A DNA stretch of 64,000 nucleotides from Corynebacterium sp. Marseille-P4321 (GTDB lineage Bacteria; Actinomycetota; Actinomycetes; Mycobacteriales; Mycobacteriaceae): the NCBI RefSeq assembly GCF_903645305.1, contig NZ_CAHJXO010000002.1, forward strand, positions 124,001 to 188,000. Reading direction: 5' to 3'. Below are positions 9,374-18,502 of this stretch, piece after piece (the stretch's first letter is position 1; each line of letters opens with the position of its first letter). Under the pieces are notes generated by a model that did not search any database, was not told the DNA's origin, and worked only from the letters and a program-made list of their open reading frames with translations. The translations under genes were made by a program, and so were the position numbers.

Positions 9374-9446
9374 TACCCCGTACGGGATTTGAACCCGTGT
9401 TACCGCCGTGAGAGGGCGACGTCCTAGGCCGCTAGACGAACGGGGC
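9374..9446 (-). tRNA. tRNA-Glu (anticodon CTC), copy 2
   Basis: All 73 nt are identical to the copy at 8091-8163, so the two form a direct repeat around the cyclodeaminase gene. It is followed upstream by tRNA-Gln, 30 bp away, and the two were probably transcribed together. Confidence 0.95.
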
Positions 9447-9476
9447 ATTAGGACACAGAACTTAAAAGCTCTGTAG

Positions 9477-9548
9477 CTGGCCTACCAGGACTCGAACCTA
9501 GAATGACGGTACCAGAAACCGTAGTGTTGCCAATTACACCATAGGCCA
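9477..9548 (-). tRNA. tRNA-Gln (anticodon CTG)
   Basis: The minus strand gives a 72-nt cloverleaf. The acceptor stem is TGGCCTA/TAGGCCA with discriminator G, as is typical for tRNA-Gln. The anticodon arm is ACGGTTTCTGGTACCGT with CTG in the loop, and the T arm contains GGTTCGAGTCC. In corynebacteria this tRNA is normally charged with glutamate by GltX and then amidated by GatCAB. All of these genes lie in this window. Confidence 0.95.
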
Positions 9549-9618
9549 ATCGTTTTTCAGCGCTTACCTGCGGAAACTATTGTGTTCTTCCCGCTGTTCG
9601 CTCTGAACAACGTGGTTT

Positions 9619-9648
9619 ACTATAACCACGAACGCTGTTTCGTTCCAA
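9619..9648 (-). promoter_or_regulatory. Probable promoter of the tRNA-Gln/tRNA-Glu unit
   Basis: On the minus strand a -35-like TTGGAA (9643-9648) is spaced 18 bp from a -10-like TATAGT (9619-9624), 70 bp upstream of tRNA-Gln. The -10 lies inside a near-palindrome GTGGTTTACTATAACCAC (9612-9629). Confidence 0.55.
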
Positions 9649-9728
9649 ATCGCCTGCATACCCCGCAAATCTGGGGCGTGCAAAGGCGTTGAAACGACAG
9701 CGTTGTAAGTCCTCCCCTACCCGGCTAT

Positions 9729-11219
9729 CTAAGCGTCCGCCGCCTGGTAAGGCGTTACTTCGCGCGCCGCACGAAGACGCTTCAGCGTCGACGCGCGGCC
9801 AAGCAGCTCCATAGACTCGAACAGCGGCGGGGATACCGCAGCGCCCGTGGTGCCAACGCGCAGCGCGCCGAATGCGACGCGGGGTTTCAGGCCCAGCTCG
9901 TCGATAAGCGCAGTGTTCAGCGCCTGCTCGATGTTCGCGGTGGTCCACTCCTCAACCCCCTCGAGCGCGGCGATGCCGGCATCAAGCGGCTCGATAGCCG
10001 TCTCCTTGAGGTTCTTCTTCGCACTCTTCTCGTCCAACTCGAGATCCTCGTCGGCGATGACCAGGAACTTCAGCAGGTCGTACGCGTCGGAGAGCACCTT
10101 GATGCGCGTCTGCACCAGGTCCGCCGCAACCGCGAACTTGTCCTCCGGGTAATCGGCCGGAAAGTCCGTGTACTCCGTGAGGTAAGCGCGCAGGCGCTCG
10201 CGGAAGTCGTCCGGCTCCAGCAGGCGGATCTGGTCGGCGTTAATGGCCTCGAGCTTCTTCTGGTCGAAGCGGGCCGGGTTGCCCAGCACGTCGGACACAT
10301 CGAAGGCCTCGACGAATTCCTCGACGGAGAAGATATCTTGATCCGCGGATAGCGACCAGCCCAAAAGCGCCAGGTAGTTGATCATGCCCTCGGGGATGAT
10401 GCCGTTGTCGCGGTGGTTGAACAGGTTGGATTCCGGGTCGCGCTTGGACAGCTTCTTGTTGCCCTGGCCCATCACGAACGGCAGGTGGCCGAAATCCGGG
10501 GTGCGCTCAGCGACACCGATGCGCTTCAGCGCCTCGTACAGCGCCATCTGGCGCGGAGTAGAAGACAACAGGTCCTCGCCACGCAGCACGTGGGTGATGC
10601 CCATCAGCGCGTCGTCCACCGGATTGACCAGCGTGTACAGCGGCGCGCCATTGGAGCGGGCCACCACGAAGTCCGACTGGGTCTCCGCCTTAAAGGTCAC
10701 CTCGCCGCGCACCAGGTCGTTCCAGGTCCAGTCCTGCTCCGGCATGCGCAGGCGCCACACGGGCTTGCGCCCCTCCGCCTCGAACGCGGCGATCTGCTCC
10801 TGGGTGAGGTCACGGTCGAAATTGTCGTAGCCCAACTGCGGGTCGCGACCTGCCGCCTTGTGGCGTTCCACAACCTCCTCGTTGGTGGAGTAGGCCGGGT
10901 ACACCTCGCCAGCGTCGATAAGCTTCTGCAACACCTCGGCGTAGATGTCCGAGCGCTGCGACTGGCGGTACGGCTCGTGCGGGCCGCCGACATTGACACC
11001 CTCATCCCAGTTCAGGCCAAGCCACTCAAGCGAATCAATGATCGCCTGGTAGCTTTCCTCCGAATCCCGGGCGGCGTCGGTGTCCTCGATACGGAAGACG
11101 AACGTGCCGCCGTCGTGCCGCGCCTGCGCCCAGTTAAACAGGGCGGTGCGCACCATACCCACGTGCGGGGTACCGGTGGGCGACGGGCAGAAACGTACGC
11201 GCATTGCAGAATCAGTCAT
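9729..11219 (-). CDS. gltX: Glutamate--tRNA ligase
   Basis: This class I synthetase of about 496 residues attaches glutamate to tRNA-Glu and, where no glutaminyl-tRNA synthetase exists, also to tRNA-Gln. The HIGH-type motif appears as HVGM after FCPSPTGTP. The KMSKS-type motif is KLSKR in [17 protein letters not shown] near residue 40 and the C-terminal anticodon-binding helical part complete the family pattern. I chose the ATG at 11219 ([10 protein letters not shown]) because longer starts add residues without family similarity. The gene lies directly upstream of tRNA-Gln and tRNA-Glu on the same strand. It carries two GCTTATCGACG motifs (9899 and 10913). Confidence 0.96.
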   Translation of the reverse strand: MTDSAMRVRFCPSPTGTPHVGMVRTALFNWAQARHDGGTFVFRIEDTDAARDSEESYQAIIDSLEWLGLNWDEGVNVGGPHEPYRQSQRSDIYAEVLQKLIDAGEVYPAYSTNEEVVERHKAAGRDPQLGYDNFDRDLTQEQIAAFEAEGRKPVWRLRMPEQDWTWNDLVRGEVTFKAETQSDFVVARSNGAPLYTLVNPVDDALMGITHVLRGEDLLSSTPRQMALYEALKRIGVAERTPDFGHLPFVMGQGNKKLSKRDPESNLFNHRDNGIIPEGMINYLALLGWSLSADQDIFSVEEFVEAFDVSDVLGNPARFDQKKLEAINADQIRLLEPDDFRERLRAYLTEYTDFPADYPEDKFAVAADLVQTRIKVLSDAYDLLKFLVIADEDLELDEKSAKKNLKETAIEPLDAGIAALEGVEEWTTANIEQALNTALIDELGLKPRVAFGALRVGTTGAAVSPPLFESMELLGRASTLKRLRAAREVTPYQAADA

Positions 11220-11240
11220 GGCTGCCATGCTACCCGCGCG

Positions 11241-11282
11241 AAAAAAGGCCGCCGATAGCAGCATGTGCTTATCGACGGCCCC
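11241..11282 (-). terminator. Terminator of the exported esterase gene, one arm made by the GCTTATCGACG motif
   Basis: On the minus strand GGCCGTCGATAAGCA pairs with TGCTATCGGCGGCC around a CATGC loop and is followed by six T residues. The exact 11-mer occupies 11267-11277, while the other arm carries a diverged copy. Confidence 0.85.
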
Positions 11283-11301
11283 CTCGCGGTGCCTTCCCGA
11301 A

Positions 11302-12408
11302 CTACTTCGAGTGGCGCGACAGGAACCACCACAGTTCGTCAGCGGCCGACGGCGAGTACCACCAGAAGTGGTTGGAGCCGTGGACCTGGATCACCTCAAC
11401 ACCCTTCACGCAGCCGCGGGCGGAAACGCGGGTGGCGTTGTTGGCCACCGGGCGGCGGTCGACGCCACCGGCGCAGCGGTTGCGGCGCTCGTAGGAGGCG
11501 AACAGCTCCGGCACAGGAATCACGCGCTGACCGCGGCGGATGGTGCCGTGGTACGGGGTGAGCGTGTCACCCGTGCCGTGGATGGCCATGAACGCAATCG
11601 GGATGTTCTGGCAGCCCATGTTCACCGGCGCGTAGTACGCACCGGAGACACCGGCGACACCCGCGAACAGGTCGGCCATGTGGCAGGCGGAAACCGCAGC
11701 CATGCCGCCGCCGGTGGACATGCCGGTGGCGTAGATGCGCTTGCGGTCGATGTTGTAGTAGCGCTGCACGTCGTCGATCATCGCGCGGACGAAACGGATG
11801 TCCTGGCCCGGGCCGGTGGAAGCGGTCGGTGAACCTTCCCAGGACGCACCGATGGCGCGCGGGTAGACGATGATCGCGTTGCGACCCACCGCGGACTCAC
11901 GCAGACGCGAGTAGTTGCGGAAGTTCTCCGTGGAGTCCTGGTAGGCGGAGTAACCCACCATCACCGGGGTCGGGCGGGACGGGTTGTAGTTGGCCGGGAC
12001 CCACACGAGGTAGCTGCGGCCAGCGCCGCGGATCTCACCGTTGCGGCCCGGAGCAACCGGTGCGGGGGCCTGCGGGGACCATGCACGCGGGGCTTGCGGC
12101 GCAGGCTTCGGAGCCGGGGCGGGCGCAGGTGCAGGCGCGGGCGGCACCGGGATCGGGTTCTCCGGCAGGGAGGAACCGGCCGGCAGGGAGTCGTTGGCCA
12201 TCTCGACGAACTTGTTCCACTCCGCGTTCGCGTCGCGGGCGGCCTGGTTCGCGGCGCGCTGCGCATCGCCGATCGCCTGGTTGACCTGGTTGTTAATCTG
12301 GGACGAAAGATCCTGCGCGTTCGCCGTCACCGGAGCGACGCCTCCCGCCAGCACCATCAATGCTGCGGCGCTTCCTGCGAGCGCCCTGCGAATGTTACCA
12401 ATTTTCAC
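11302..12408 (-). CDS. Secreted alpha/beta-hydrolase, PHB-depolymerase/feruloyl-esterase-like
   Basis: This is an exported esterase of about 368 residues. The N-terminus ([13 protein letters not shown], then a hydrophobic stretch to ANAQ) is a signal peptide with a plausible AxA cleavage site. A proline/alanine-rich linker follows near residues 90-125. The hydrolase domain has the nucleophile elbow GMSTGGG, a probable acid in [12 protein letters not shown] and a probable catalytic His in HGSNHFWW. Cysteines (SACHMAD, MGCQN, NRCAGG, ARGCV) suggest disulfides. The GTG start at 12408 is chosen because it places the signal peptide at the N-terminus. The natural substrate is unknown. It may act on cell-envelope or host esters. 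It is divergent from the isochorismate synthase gene. Confidence 0.85.
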   Translation of the reverse strand: MKIGNIRRALAGSAAALMVLAGGVAPVTANAQDLSSQINNQVNQAIGDAQRAANQAARDANAEWNKFVEMANDSLPAGSSLPENPIPVPPAPAPAPAPAPKPAPQAPRAWSPQAPAPVAPGRNGEIRGAGRSYLVWVPANYNPSRPTPVMVGYSAYQDSTENFRNYSRLRESAVGRNAIIVYPRAIGASWEGSPTASTGPGQDIRFVRAMIDDVQRYYNIDRKRIYATGMSTGGGMAAVSACHMADLFAGVAGVSGAYYAPVNMGCQNIPIAFMAIHGTGDTLTPYHGTIRRGQRVIPVPELFASYERRNRCAGGVDRRPVANNATRVSARGCVKGVEVIQVHGSNHFWWYSPSAADELWWFLSRHSK

Positions 12409-12471
12409 ACAGGCAACAATAAACCTGCACGAATGTTTGGGCAACCGAGCCCACGGGTTAAGGTATTCCCC

Positions 12472-13599
12472 GTGTCCCCCCATCCGAACCACGCCCGCCC
12501 CGCTAGCGCGCCGGACTATCTCCTCTCGCGCGGGCACGGCTCTGTGCGCACCCAAGGCGCGGTGCGCACGTTCTCGGACGCGTGGGAGGCCGTCGAAGCC
12601 ATCGAGCGCGGCGAGGCGGAATTGGTCGTCGGCGCACTTCCCTTCGACCAAGACTGCCCCGCGGCGCTGACCGTGCCTAAGCACATCGTCCGCGAGCCGG
12701 GCGTGCTGGAGCCGCACCCCTACTACCGCGTCGGCCCGGGTGCGCAAATGCACGCGCAGCTTATCGACGTCGACCCGTCACCGGAGGAGCACCTCCGCCG
12801 CGTCGAAGCCGCAGTAGGCACCATCCAAAGCTCCGTGTTGGAGAAAGTGGTGCTCGCTCGCGCCGTGGACATCGCCTTCGACCCGCCGGTAGACCCCCGC
12901 CTTGTGGCGGCCCGGCTGATCGACCTCTCCTTTACCCACGACGGCTTCATCGCAGACTTGACCCCGTCGGGACGTGCAGGCCACTTTCTAGTCGGCTCCT
13001 CGCCGGAGGTGCTGGTGCGACGCGACAGCCGTCGGGTGCGCTCTTTTCCCCTGGCGGGTTCTGCGGCGCGCGTGCCGGGCGACCCTGCCGCCGACCGCGC
13101 CGCAGCTCAAGCACTGTTCGCGTCGCGTAAGGATCTAGACGAGCACGCGTTTGTGGTCGAGCACATCCGCACAATCCTCGCCCCGCTGTGCGAGGAGCTC
13201 ACTATCCCGCCGCGGCCGGTGCTGGAAAAGACGAGCGAGATGTGGCACCTGGCCACCCCAATTGAGGGCGTGCTGAAGGACCCGGCACCTACCGCGTTGG
13301 ATCTGGCGCTGCGCCTCTACCCCACTCCAGCGGTGTGCGGCACCCCGCCGGCCGCGGCGGAGGCGTTGATCACTACCGCCGAGACGGACCGCGGTTTTTA
13401 CGCCGGCGCCGTGGGCCACACCGATGCCGCCGGCGACGGCGAGTACATGGTGGCCATCCGCTGCGCCGAGGTTAACGCCGACGGTACTAAAGCCCGAGCC
13501 TGGGCCGGCGGCGGCTTGGTCGCCGACTCTGACCCGCAGGCCGAGTTGGACGAGACGACCGCGAAGCTGCGCACCATCCTGCGCGCCCTCGGCCTCTAA
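12472..13599 (+). CDS. Isochorismate synthase (MenF/EntC/DhbC family)
   Basis: It converts chorismate to isochorismate for menaquinone or a catechol siderophore. No other men or siderophore gene is nearby to decide which. The 375-residue protein has the chorismate-binding fold: LEKVVLAR with the conserved Lys, FLVGSSPEVLV, FPLAGSAAR, EHAFVVEHI, TPAVCGTP, ETDRGFYAGAVGH and a Gly/Ala-rich end WAGGGLVADSDP. The GTG at 12472 has AAGG 8 bp upstream. ATG 12433 is an in-frame alternative. One GCTTATCGACG copy lies at 12759 and encodes LID. Confidence 0.9.
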   Translation: MSPHPNHARPASAPDYLLSRGHGSVRTQGAVRTFSDAWEAVEAIERGEAELVVGALPFDQDCPAALTVPKHIVREPGVLEPHPYYRVGPGAQMHAQLIDVDPSPEEHLRRVEAAVGTIQSSVLEKVVLARAVDIAFDPPVDPRLVAARLIDLSFTHDGFIADLTPSGRAGHFLVGSSPEVLVRRDSRRVRSFPLAGSAARVPGDPAADRAAAQALFASRKDLDEHAFVVEHIRTILAPLCEELTIPPRPVLEKTSEMWHLATPIEGVLKDPAPTALDLALRLYPTPAVCGTPPAAAEALITTAETDRGFYAGAVGHTDAAGDGEYMVAIRCAEVNADGTKARAWAGGGLVADSDPQAELDETTAKLRTILRALGL

Positions 13600-13625
13600 G
13601 GGGCCCGGTCCCCTTCTGAAAGCAC

Positions 13626-13663
13626 TGAAGGATCCGACATCGCCGTGTCAGATCCTTCATTTT
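13626..13663 (+). terminator. Terminator after isochorismate synthase
   Basis: TGAAGGATCCGACA (13626-13639) pairs with TGTCAGATCCTTCA (13646-13659) around a 6-nt loop and is followed by TTTTC. The stem is symmetric enough to work in both directions between two convergent genes. Confidence 0.85.
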
Positions 13664-13722
13664 CCCAGGGACCTTCTTGCCCGGGTGCGGAATCCTTCAG
13701 TCCGGCACAGCCCGGGGGGCTT

Positions 13723-14514
13723 TTAAGCCCGTTCGACCGGGTTGCCCAGGGTGCCGATGCCCGGAATCTCCACCTCGATGAGGTCACCCGGCACCATATC
13801 CTCTGTACCCGCGGGCGAACCGGTGGCGATCACGTCGCCCGGCAACAGGGTGAAGGATTGGCTAACCCACTCCACCATTTCGCCGATGTTCTTGATCATC
13901 TGGTCGGAGTTGGAGTCCTGCTTCGTCTCCGTCTTCCCGTCGTGGGTGAGGTGCGCCTTGATGGGCAGGTTGTCGAAGTCGAACTTCTCCAGGTCTGTCT
14001 CAATCCAGGGGCCGAGCGGGCCGAAGGTATCCATACCCTTGGCGCGGGCCCACTGGCCGTCGGCGAACTGGAGGTCGCGCGAGGAGACATCGTTGATGAT
14101 GGTCACACCACGGATCACCGATTTCCAGTCTTCAGCCTTGACATTCTTGCACGGCACGCCGACGACGAGAGCAAGCTCGCCCTCGAACTGCACGCCGGTG
14201 GCGAAGTCCGGGATCTTAATCGGCGCGCCCGGGCCAACCACGGCGGTGGACGGCTTCAGGAAGATGGTTGGCGGCAGATTGTCCGCGGACTCCTTAAACA
14301 CCTCCATCACGTGGTCGGCGTAGTTGCGGGCCACGGCCACGATCTTGGTGGGCAAGGTTGGCGCGAGTAGCCGGACCTGCTCCATCGGCCATTCTTTGCC
14401 GGTGTATTCGGGTTCGCTGTAGGGGGTGCCTTCGATCGCTTTCGCGGTAGTGGCTTCATCGTCGATGACGGCGAACGTCATTCCCTCTGGTGTCGCAATT
14501 CGAGCAAAACGCAT
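13723..14514 (-). CDS. Fumarylacetoacetate hydrolase family protein, Odx-like oxaloacetate decarboxylase
   Basis: The 263-residue protein has the FAH fold: KIVAVARNYADH, IFLKPSTAVVGPG, FEGELALVVG with the metal-binding Glu residues, GVTIINDVSSRDLQ, and TGSPAGTEDMVPGD near the end. In C. glutamicum the gene at this position, between leuB and gltX, encodes the oxaloacetate decarboxylase Odx. By position and family this is the likely counterpart, although the family also holds acylpyruvate hydrolases and isomerases. The ATG at 14514 (MRFARIATPEG) is the natural family start. A GC-rich hairpin follows the stop. Confidence 0.85.
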   Translation of the reverse strand: MRFARIATPEGMTFAVIDDEATTAKAIEGTPYSEPEYTGKEWPMEQVRLLAPTLPTKIVAVARNYADHVMEVFKESADNLPPTIFLKPSTAVVGPGAPIKIPDFATGVQFEGELALVVGVPCKNVKAEDWKSVIRGVTIINDVSSRDLQFADGQWARAKGMDTFGPLGPWIETDLEKFDFDNLPIKAHLTHDGKTETKQDSNSDQMIKNIGEMVEWVSQSFTLLPGDVIATGSPAGTEDMVPGDLIEVEIPGIGTLGNPVERA

Positions 14515-14555
14515 GCGCCCGAGCATACATTTGCTTTCAAGGCCTGTGAGATGCG

Positions 14556-15113
14556 CTACGCCGTCTGCGCGAGGTAGAGCTCCGCGCAGGCGATAGCGTC
14601 GCCGAGCGCGTTGTGGTTGCCGTACTCCGGCAGGTTGTAGCGCTGTCGCACACGCGCGAGGCGCAAGTCCTCGCCGCGCGGGTAGGTGCCCATGCGCTCC
14701 ATGTGGCGCCGCTCCATGGTCATCGTGTCGATCACCTCGCGCTCGTGCAGGCGCCACTTGGTTCCGCGGACGTCCTTGTGCAGCTGACCGATGAAGCCGG
14801 TTTCCATCTGGGCGAAATGTGCCAGCAGCGCCCGTCCCTCGATCGCGCGCAAGAATGCGTCGAGTACCGTCGCCGTATCCACGCCGTGGCGCGCCACGTC
14901 GTCGTCGGTCACCCCGTGGATGGTGGCGGAATTTCCCACCGTCGCGCCTGCCAGCACGTAATACTCCGCGCCAGACAGATCGATCACGCGCCCGTTCACC
15001 GGGACCCAGCCGATGGAAACCATCTGGTGCACACCGGGTTTCAGGCCGGTGGTTTCGACATCTACGGCGAGCAGGGCACCGTCGATAAGCGTGCGCTTCT
15101 TCGGCCCGAACAC
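14556..15113 (-). CDS. DnaQ-like 3'-5' exonuclease domain protein
   Basis: This 185-residue protein consists of one DEDD-type exonuclease domain. ExoI is LAVDVETTGL with Asp and Glu, ExoII is LLAHFAQMETGF, and ExoIII is HNALGDAIACAELY with His and Asp. It resembles a proofreading subunit without polymerase and its nucleic acid substrate is unknown. The GTG start at 15113 lies one base after the stop of the upstream CNB/CBS/DUF294 gene, so the two are translationally coupled. DUF294 proteins and DnaQ-like exonucleases are often neighbours in bacteria. A GCTTATCGACG copy encodes LID in TLIDGALL. Confidence 0.85.
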   Translation of the reverse strand: MFGPKKRTLIDGALLAVDVETTGLKPGVHQMVSIGWVPVNGRVIDLSGAEYYVLAGATVGNSATIHGVTDDDVARHGVDTATVLDAFLRAIEGRALLAHFAQMETGFIGQLHKDVRGTKWRLHEREVIDTMTMERRHMERMGTYPRGEDLRLARVRQRYNLPEYGNHNALGDAIACAELYLAQTA

Positions 15114-15114
15114 C

Positions 15115-16977
15115 TCACACCGCCCTTGTGGGATAGGTATTTGCCAGGGCGTTTTGCAGCTGTTTGATCACGCCGAAGGCGTCGCGCAGGGCGGCCCGGT
15201 CGCGCTCGGGAAGCTGCTTCGGGTCGATGTGGTAATCCGGCCGCTCACCTGCACGCACCTGCCGCGCCTGGTGGCGCATGGCGAGGTTAGTGAGGTACTC
15301 GTAGGCATCCAGCATGTCCGCCGCTCCCTTCTCGGAGACGGTCTGGCCAGCAGAAGCTTTGAGCCTTGCGACGGTATCCACCTCCCCCACGCCCGCCGTA
15401 ATCGCGTACAGGCGCGCCATCTGCACCACGGCCGCGGTGCCGCCGCGCTTAATGTCCAAGGTGGAGGCGTAGTCACCGCTGCGCTCCACGACAAACCCGC
15501 GGAAGAACCCGATGGGCGGCTCGCGGAAGGTTGCCAGCGCCGCAAGGTGCGCGTGCAGGCGTCGCGAACCCCGGGCGGACACGAGCGCGGCGTCGCGCAC
15601 CCGCGTCGCCATGTCCTGCCAGCCTTCACCGGCGCCGAAGATGGCGCGGAAGTCGAAGAACACCTGGGCATGCAGCAGTGCGTTCGGGTCTGGCGCAGTA
15701 ACCCAGGAGTGGAACGTGCGGTCCCACTCGGCTTCCGTCATGCGCCACTGCGGCGTGGACGCCATCATCTCGCCCGGGCACAGTGCCTGGCCGGCTCGGG
15801 CCAATCCCTGGCACACAAACTCGCTGAACTGGGCGAAGTACTCGCCGTGCAACGCCTCGTCGTACTCGTTGGACAGCACCAGGGCGTTGTCCTGGTCGGA
15901 CGCAGGGCCCATCTCGCCGCGGGCCTGCGATCCGACCGCCACGAATGCGAACGGCACGGGAGGGGGCCCAAGCTTATCGACGGCCAAGGCTCCCAACCTC
16001 CGCGCAATCGCATCCGCGATGGAGGTGAGCAGTCGCTGGGTCTCCTGGGCGCTCGCGCCGCGCTCGAAGAAGCGCACCGCCACATCCGCGGCGTCGCGGT
16101 AGGCACCTTCCAGCTCCTCCAGGGTGGAGCGCTCCACATCGGCCGCAAGGTAGATCGGGTCCGTCTGCAGCTGGCGCATGATGTCGGAGGACGTCACCAC
16201 GCCCACCACGCCATCCGGCCCCTCAACCGGCAGGTGGTGGATGCCCAGCTCGCTCATGGTGAGCATGGCCTCGAAGATTAGCGCGTCCGGGCGAATGGTG
16301 CGCACCGGCGATGTCATCACCTCCGCAACCGGCCGGTTGGTATCCAACTGCTGAGCCACCACACGCGTGCGCAAGTCACGGTCGGTGAGGATGCCGGGCG
16401 CACCTCCTCCGGTGATAACCAAGCAGGTCACGCTTTCGGCCACCATTGCGCGCGCCGCCTCGGCGATGCTCACGCCCGCGTCGCGGGAAATCAGCACGCG
16501 GCCCGCCACCACCTCGCTGACCGGAGTGCGCAACACGTCCGCCGAGCTGGAGTCACGCACCTCATCCGCCGCCGCACGCACGCGCCGGGAGGCGGTTTGG
16601 AAGAACCTGTCCAAATCAGGGTGCTCCTGCAGCAGACCGGCGAACACGTCGCGCGGCAGCATGAGCAGCACACTATCCTCCACCGCCTGCATCATGTACT
16701 GCGACTGCGGCTGGCCTACCAGGGTGGAGTACCCGAAATTCAGGCCCGCCTCGCGACGATCAAGCAGGAGGTTCTCCTCGCTGACAATGTCCACGGCACC
16801 CGAGCGGATGATATACAGCGTGTCGTTTTGCTCGCCGTAGTCCACCACGGTTTCGCCGCGCCTGACATAGGTTATGCCCATCGTGGCGGGCAGCGCGCGG
16901 AGCGTGTCCTCCGGAAGGCTGGAAAACGGCTCGTGCTGGCGGAGGAATCCCAGCACTTCGTCCAGTTCGACGCTCAT
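15115..16977 (-). CDS. Cyclic-nucleotide-binding, CBS-pair and DUF294 nucleotidyltransferase-like protein
   Basis: The 620-residue protein has four parts: a cNMP-binding-like domain (residues 10-130, YVRRGETVVDYGEQNDTLYII), two CBS motifs (about 150-275, ILTDRDLR and VVTSSDIM), a GlnD-like nucleotidyltransferase domain with GSQARGE and the acidic pair in DQDNALV (about 335-360), and the DUF294 C-terminal helical region. It is probably a signalling protein that senses adenine nucleotides. Its target is unknown. The gene is coupled to the downstream exonuclease gene. It carries a GCTTATCGACG copy read as VDK. Confidence 0.88.
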   Translation of the reverse strand: MSVELDEVLGFLRQHEPFSSLPEDTLRALPATMGITYVRRGETVVDYGEQNDTLYIIRSGAVDIVSEENLLLDRREAGLNFGYSTLVGQPQSQYMMQAVEDSVLLMLPRDVFAGLLQEHPDLDRFFQTASRRVRAAADEVRDSSSADVLRTPVSEVVAGRVLISRDAGVSIAEAARAMVAESVTCLVITGGGAPGILTDRDLRTRVVAQQLDTNRPVAEVMTSPVRTIRPDALIFEAMLTMSELGIHHLPVEGPDGVVGVVTSSDIMRQLQTDPIYLAADVERSTLEELEGAYRDAADVAVRFFERGASAQETQRLLTSIADAIARRLGALAVDKLGPPPVPFAFVAVGSQARGEMGPASDQDNALVLSNEYDEALHGEYFAQFSEFVCQGLARAGQALCPGEMMASTPQWRMTEAEWDRTFHSWVTAPDPNALLHAQVFFDFRAIFGAGEGWQDMATRVRDAALVSARGSRRLHAHLAALATFREPPIGFFRGFVVERSGDYASTLDIKRGGTAAVVQMARLYAITAGVGEVDTVARLKASAGQTVSEKGAADMLDAYEYLTNLAMRHQARQVRAGERPDYHIDPKQLPERDRAALRDAFGVIKQLQNALANTYPTRAV

Positions 16978-17018
16978 GCCCCGAGCCTAGCGTGACTCGG
17001 GGCACAAAATATGCGATT

Positions 17019-18488
17019 TTACTGGTAGCTCACAAACCAGGGACGCGGATTCACGTCGGCGTAGGTTTGCTCCGGGGTAAACATCGGCGAGTCCTCATCG
17101 ATGAAGTTCTTCCACGCCATGAAGAAATTCGGGTCTAAGTCCTGGCGCAGCACGTTCCAGGTGTCGAACTTCTGCTCCGCGCCCCCGTGGCCGTCCGCGT
17201 GCAGCACCCAGGCAAGCTCCGGCTGGCCGGTGACGATGTTTTCGCGGTCCGGGAACATAGCCACGTTGAACTGGTGCAAGATAAACAACTTCTGCGGCAG
17301 GTTGTTGTCACGCACAATAGCGGCGAGCCAATCCGCCACCTCATTGATCTCTGCGGCGGTGGCGCTGCCGATGCGCGACAGCGGCTGCTCGCCCGGGTTG
17401 AGCTTCCATTCCGCATCCAGCGCCAGCCCAACGTTCGGGCGCTTCAGCAGCTCCTCGTAGATCTTCGCCTGCTCGAGGAAGCTGCCCTGGCCGGGCTGCA
17501 GGTCGATCACCGCGTAGCCACCTGCATCCAGGATGGCGTCGACGTAGGGCACGAGGTCTTCCATCGGAGTCTCGTTGGAGTAATTGCCGTCGTCACCCGG
17601 GAACTCGGAGGCCACCGTAGCGATCACCTCGAAGGCGGGAATGACAGGCTCGTCGGTGAGCGGCTGGTACCAAGAGGCATACTCCTCCGCCAGCGCCGCG
17701 GCCTCGGCCGGCGGCTGCTCGCCCATCACGCCCAGGTCCGGGCCGTAAGGGTGGCCGTAGAGCGCAATCATGCGACGGCCCGGGAACACCAGACCACCGC
17801 CGCCCATCAGCTCGCCGTTTTCGGCGAGGCGGGCGCGCGCTTGGAAATTCTCGTTGTCACCGAACTGCAGGCCGAGCGCGAGCGTGTCCTGTTCAGTGAC
17901 CATCCGGATGCTGTCCGAGGTCTCTCGCGGGTCCGGCACGCTGAGCTGGTGCAACACCGCGCCAGCGGCGCGCGCAGTGGCCGCCGCGGCGCGGGACGTC
18001 TCCCAGGTGACGAAGGTGGCAGGCATCTGCAGCTCACTGCGGTTACCCGGCTCAAGCTGCGCAATGGCCGCCACGTCGTTTTTGGCCTCGGCGCTGGCTA
18101 CCGGCTCTGTCTCGGCAATCTCTTGGTCGTCTCCCGGCACGTTGATCACGCGCTCCGCGCCAAGGCGGTCGATCTCCGCATCCACTGCCTCGTCGGTGCC
18201 GTCAAGGCGAACCAGCATCGGGCAGCCGAGCTTCACCGCCAGCGCCGCAGCCTGCAGCTGGTCAGCGCGGTCTTTGCTGGAAACCACCACGGTGCCGGAG
18301 GAATCAAAAAGACGCGCCGAAACCTCCGCGCCGGTGCCGTTCGAGTCGGCCACCACCTCATCGCCGTTCATCTCCAGCCGCGGCGGCTCGCCCGAGCCCC
18401 CGATGGAGGGCCCATCCTCCGAGCTGCAGCTGGTGAGCACGAGCGCCGAAGCGCACAACAAAACGACCGGTTTACGGGAGTGAATCAT
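17019..18488 (-). CDS. Predicted lipoprotein, two-part, function unknown
   Basis: The N-terminus ends in the lipobox LTSC (Cys21), so the 489-residue protein should be anchored outside the membrane. The first part, to about residue 215, contains VVVSSKDRADQLQAAALA and a Rossmann-like VINVPGDD. It resembles cell-wall-binding repeat 2 modules and is partly similar to the shorter lipoprotein at 20584-21441. The second part (about 225-489) resembles a TIM-barrel hydrolase: FEVIATVASEFPGDD, GLALDAEWKL and KLFILHQF, with acidic residues at strand ends. I cannot assign a substrate. An envelope role is inferred. Confidence 0.75.
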   Translation of the reverse strand: MIHSRKPVVLLCASALVLTSCSSEDGPSIGGSGEPPRLEMNGDEVVADSNGTGAEVSARLFDSSGTVVVSSKDRADQLQAAALAVKLGCPMLVRLDGTDEAVDAEIDRLGAERVINVPGDDQEIAETEPVASAEAKNDVAAIAQLEPGNRSELQMPATFVTWETSRAAAATARAAGAVLHQLSVPDPRETSDSIRMVTEQDTLALGLQFGDNENFQARARLAENGELMGGGGLVFPGRRMIALYGHPYGPDLGVMGEQPPAEAAALAEEYASWYQPLTDEPVIPAFEVIATVASEFPGDDGNYSNETPMEDLVPYVDAILDAGGYAVIDLQPGQGSFLEQAKIYEELLKRPNVGLALDAEWKLNPGEQPLSRIGSATAAEINEVADWLAAIVRDNNLPQKLFILHQFNVAMFPDRENIVTGQPELAWVLHADGHGGAEQKFDTWNVLRQDLDPNFFMAWKNFIDEDSPMFTPEQTYADVNPRPWFVSYQ

Positions 18489-18502
18489 GCGGCAAAGCTT
18501 AC

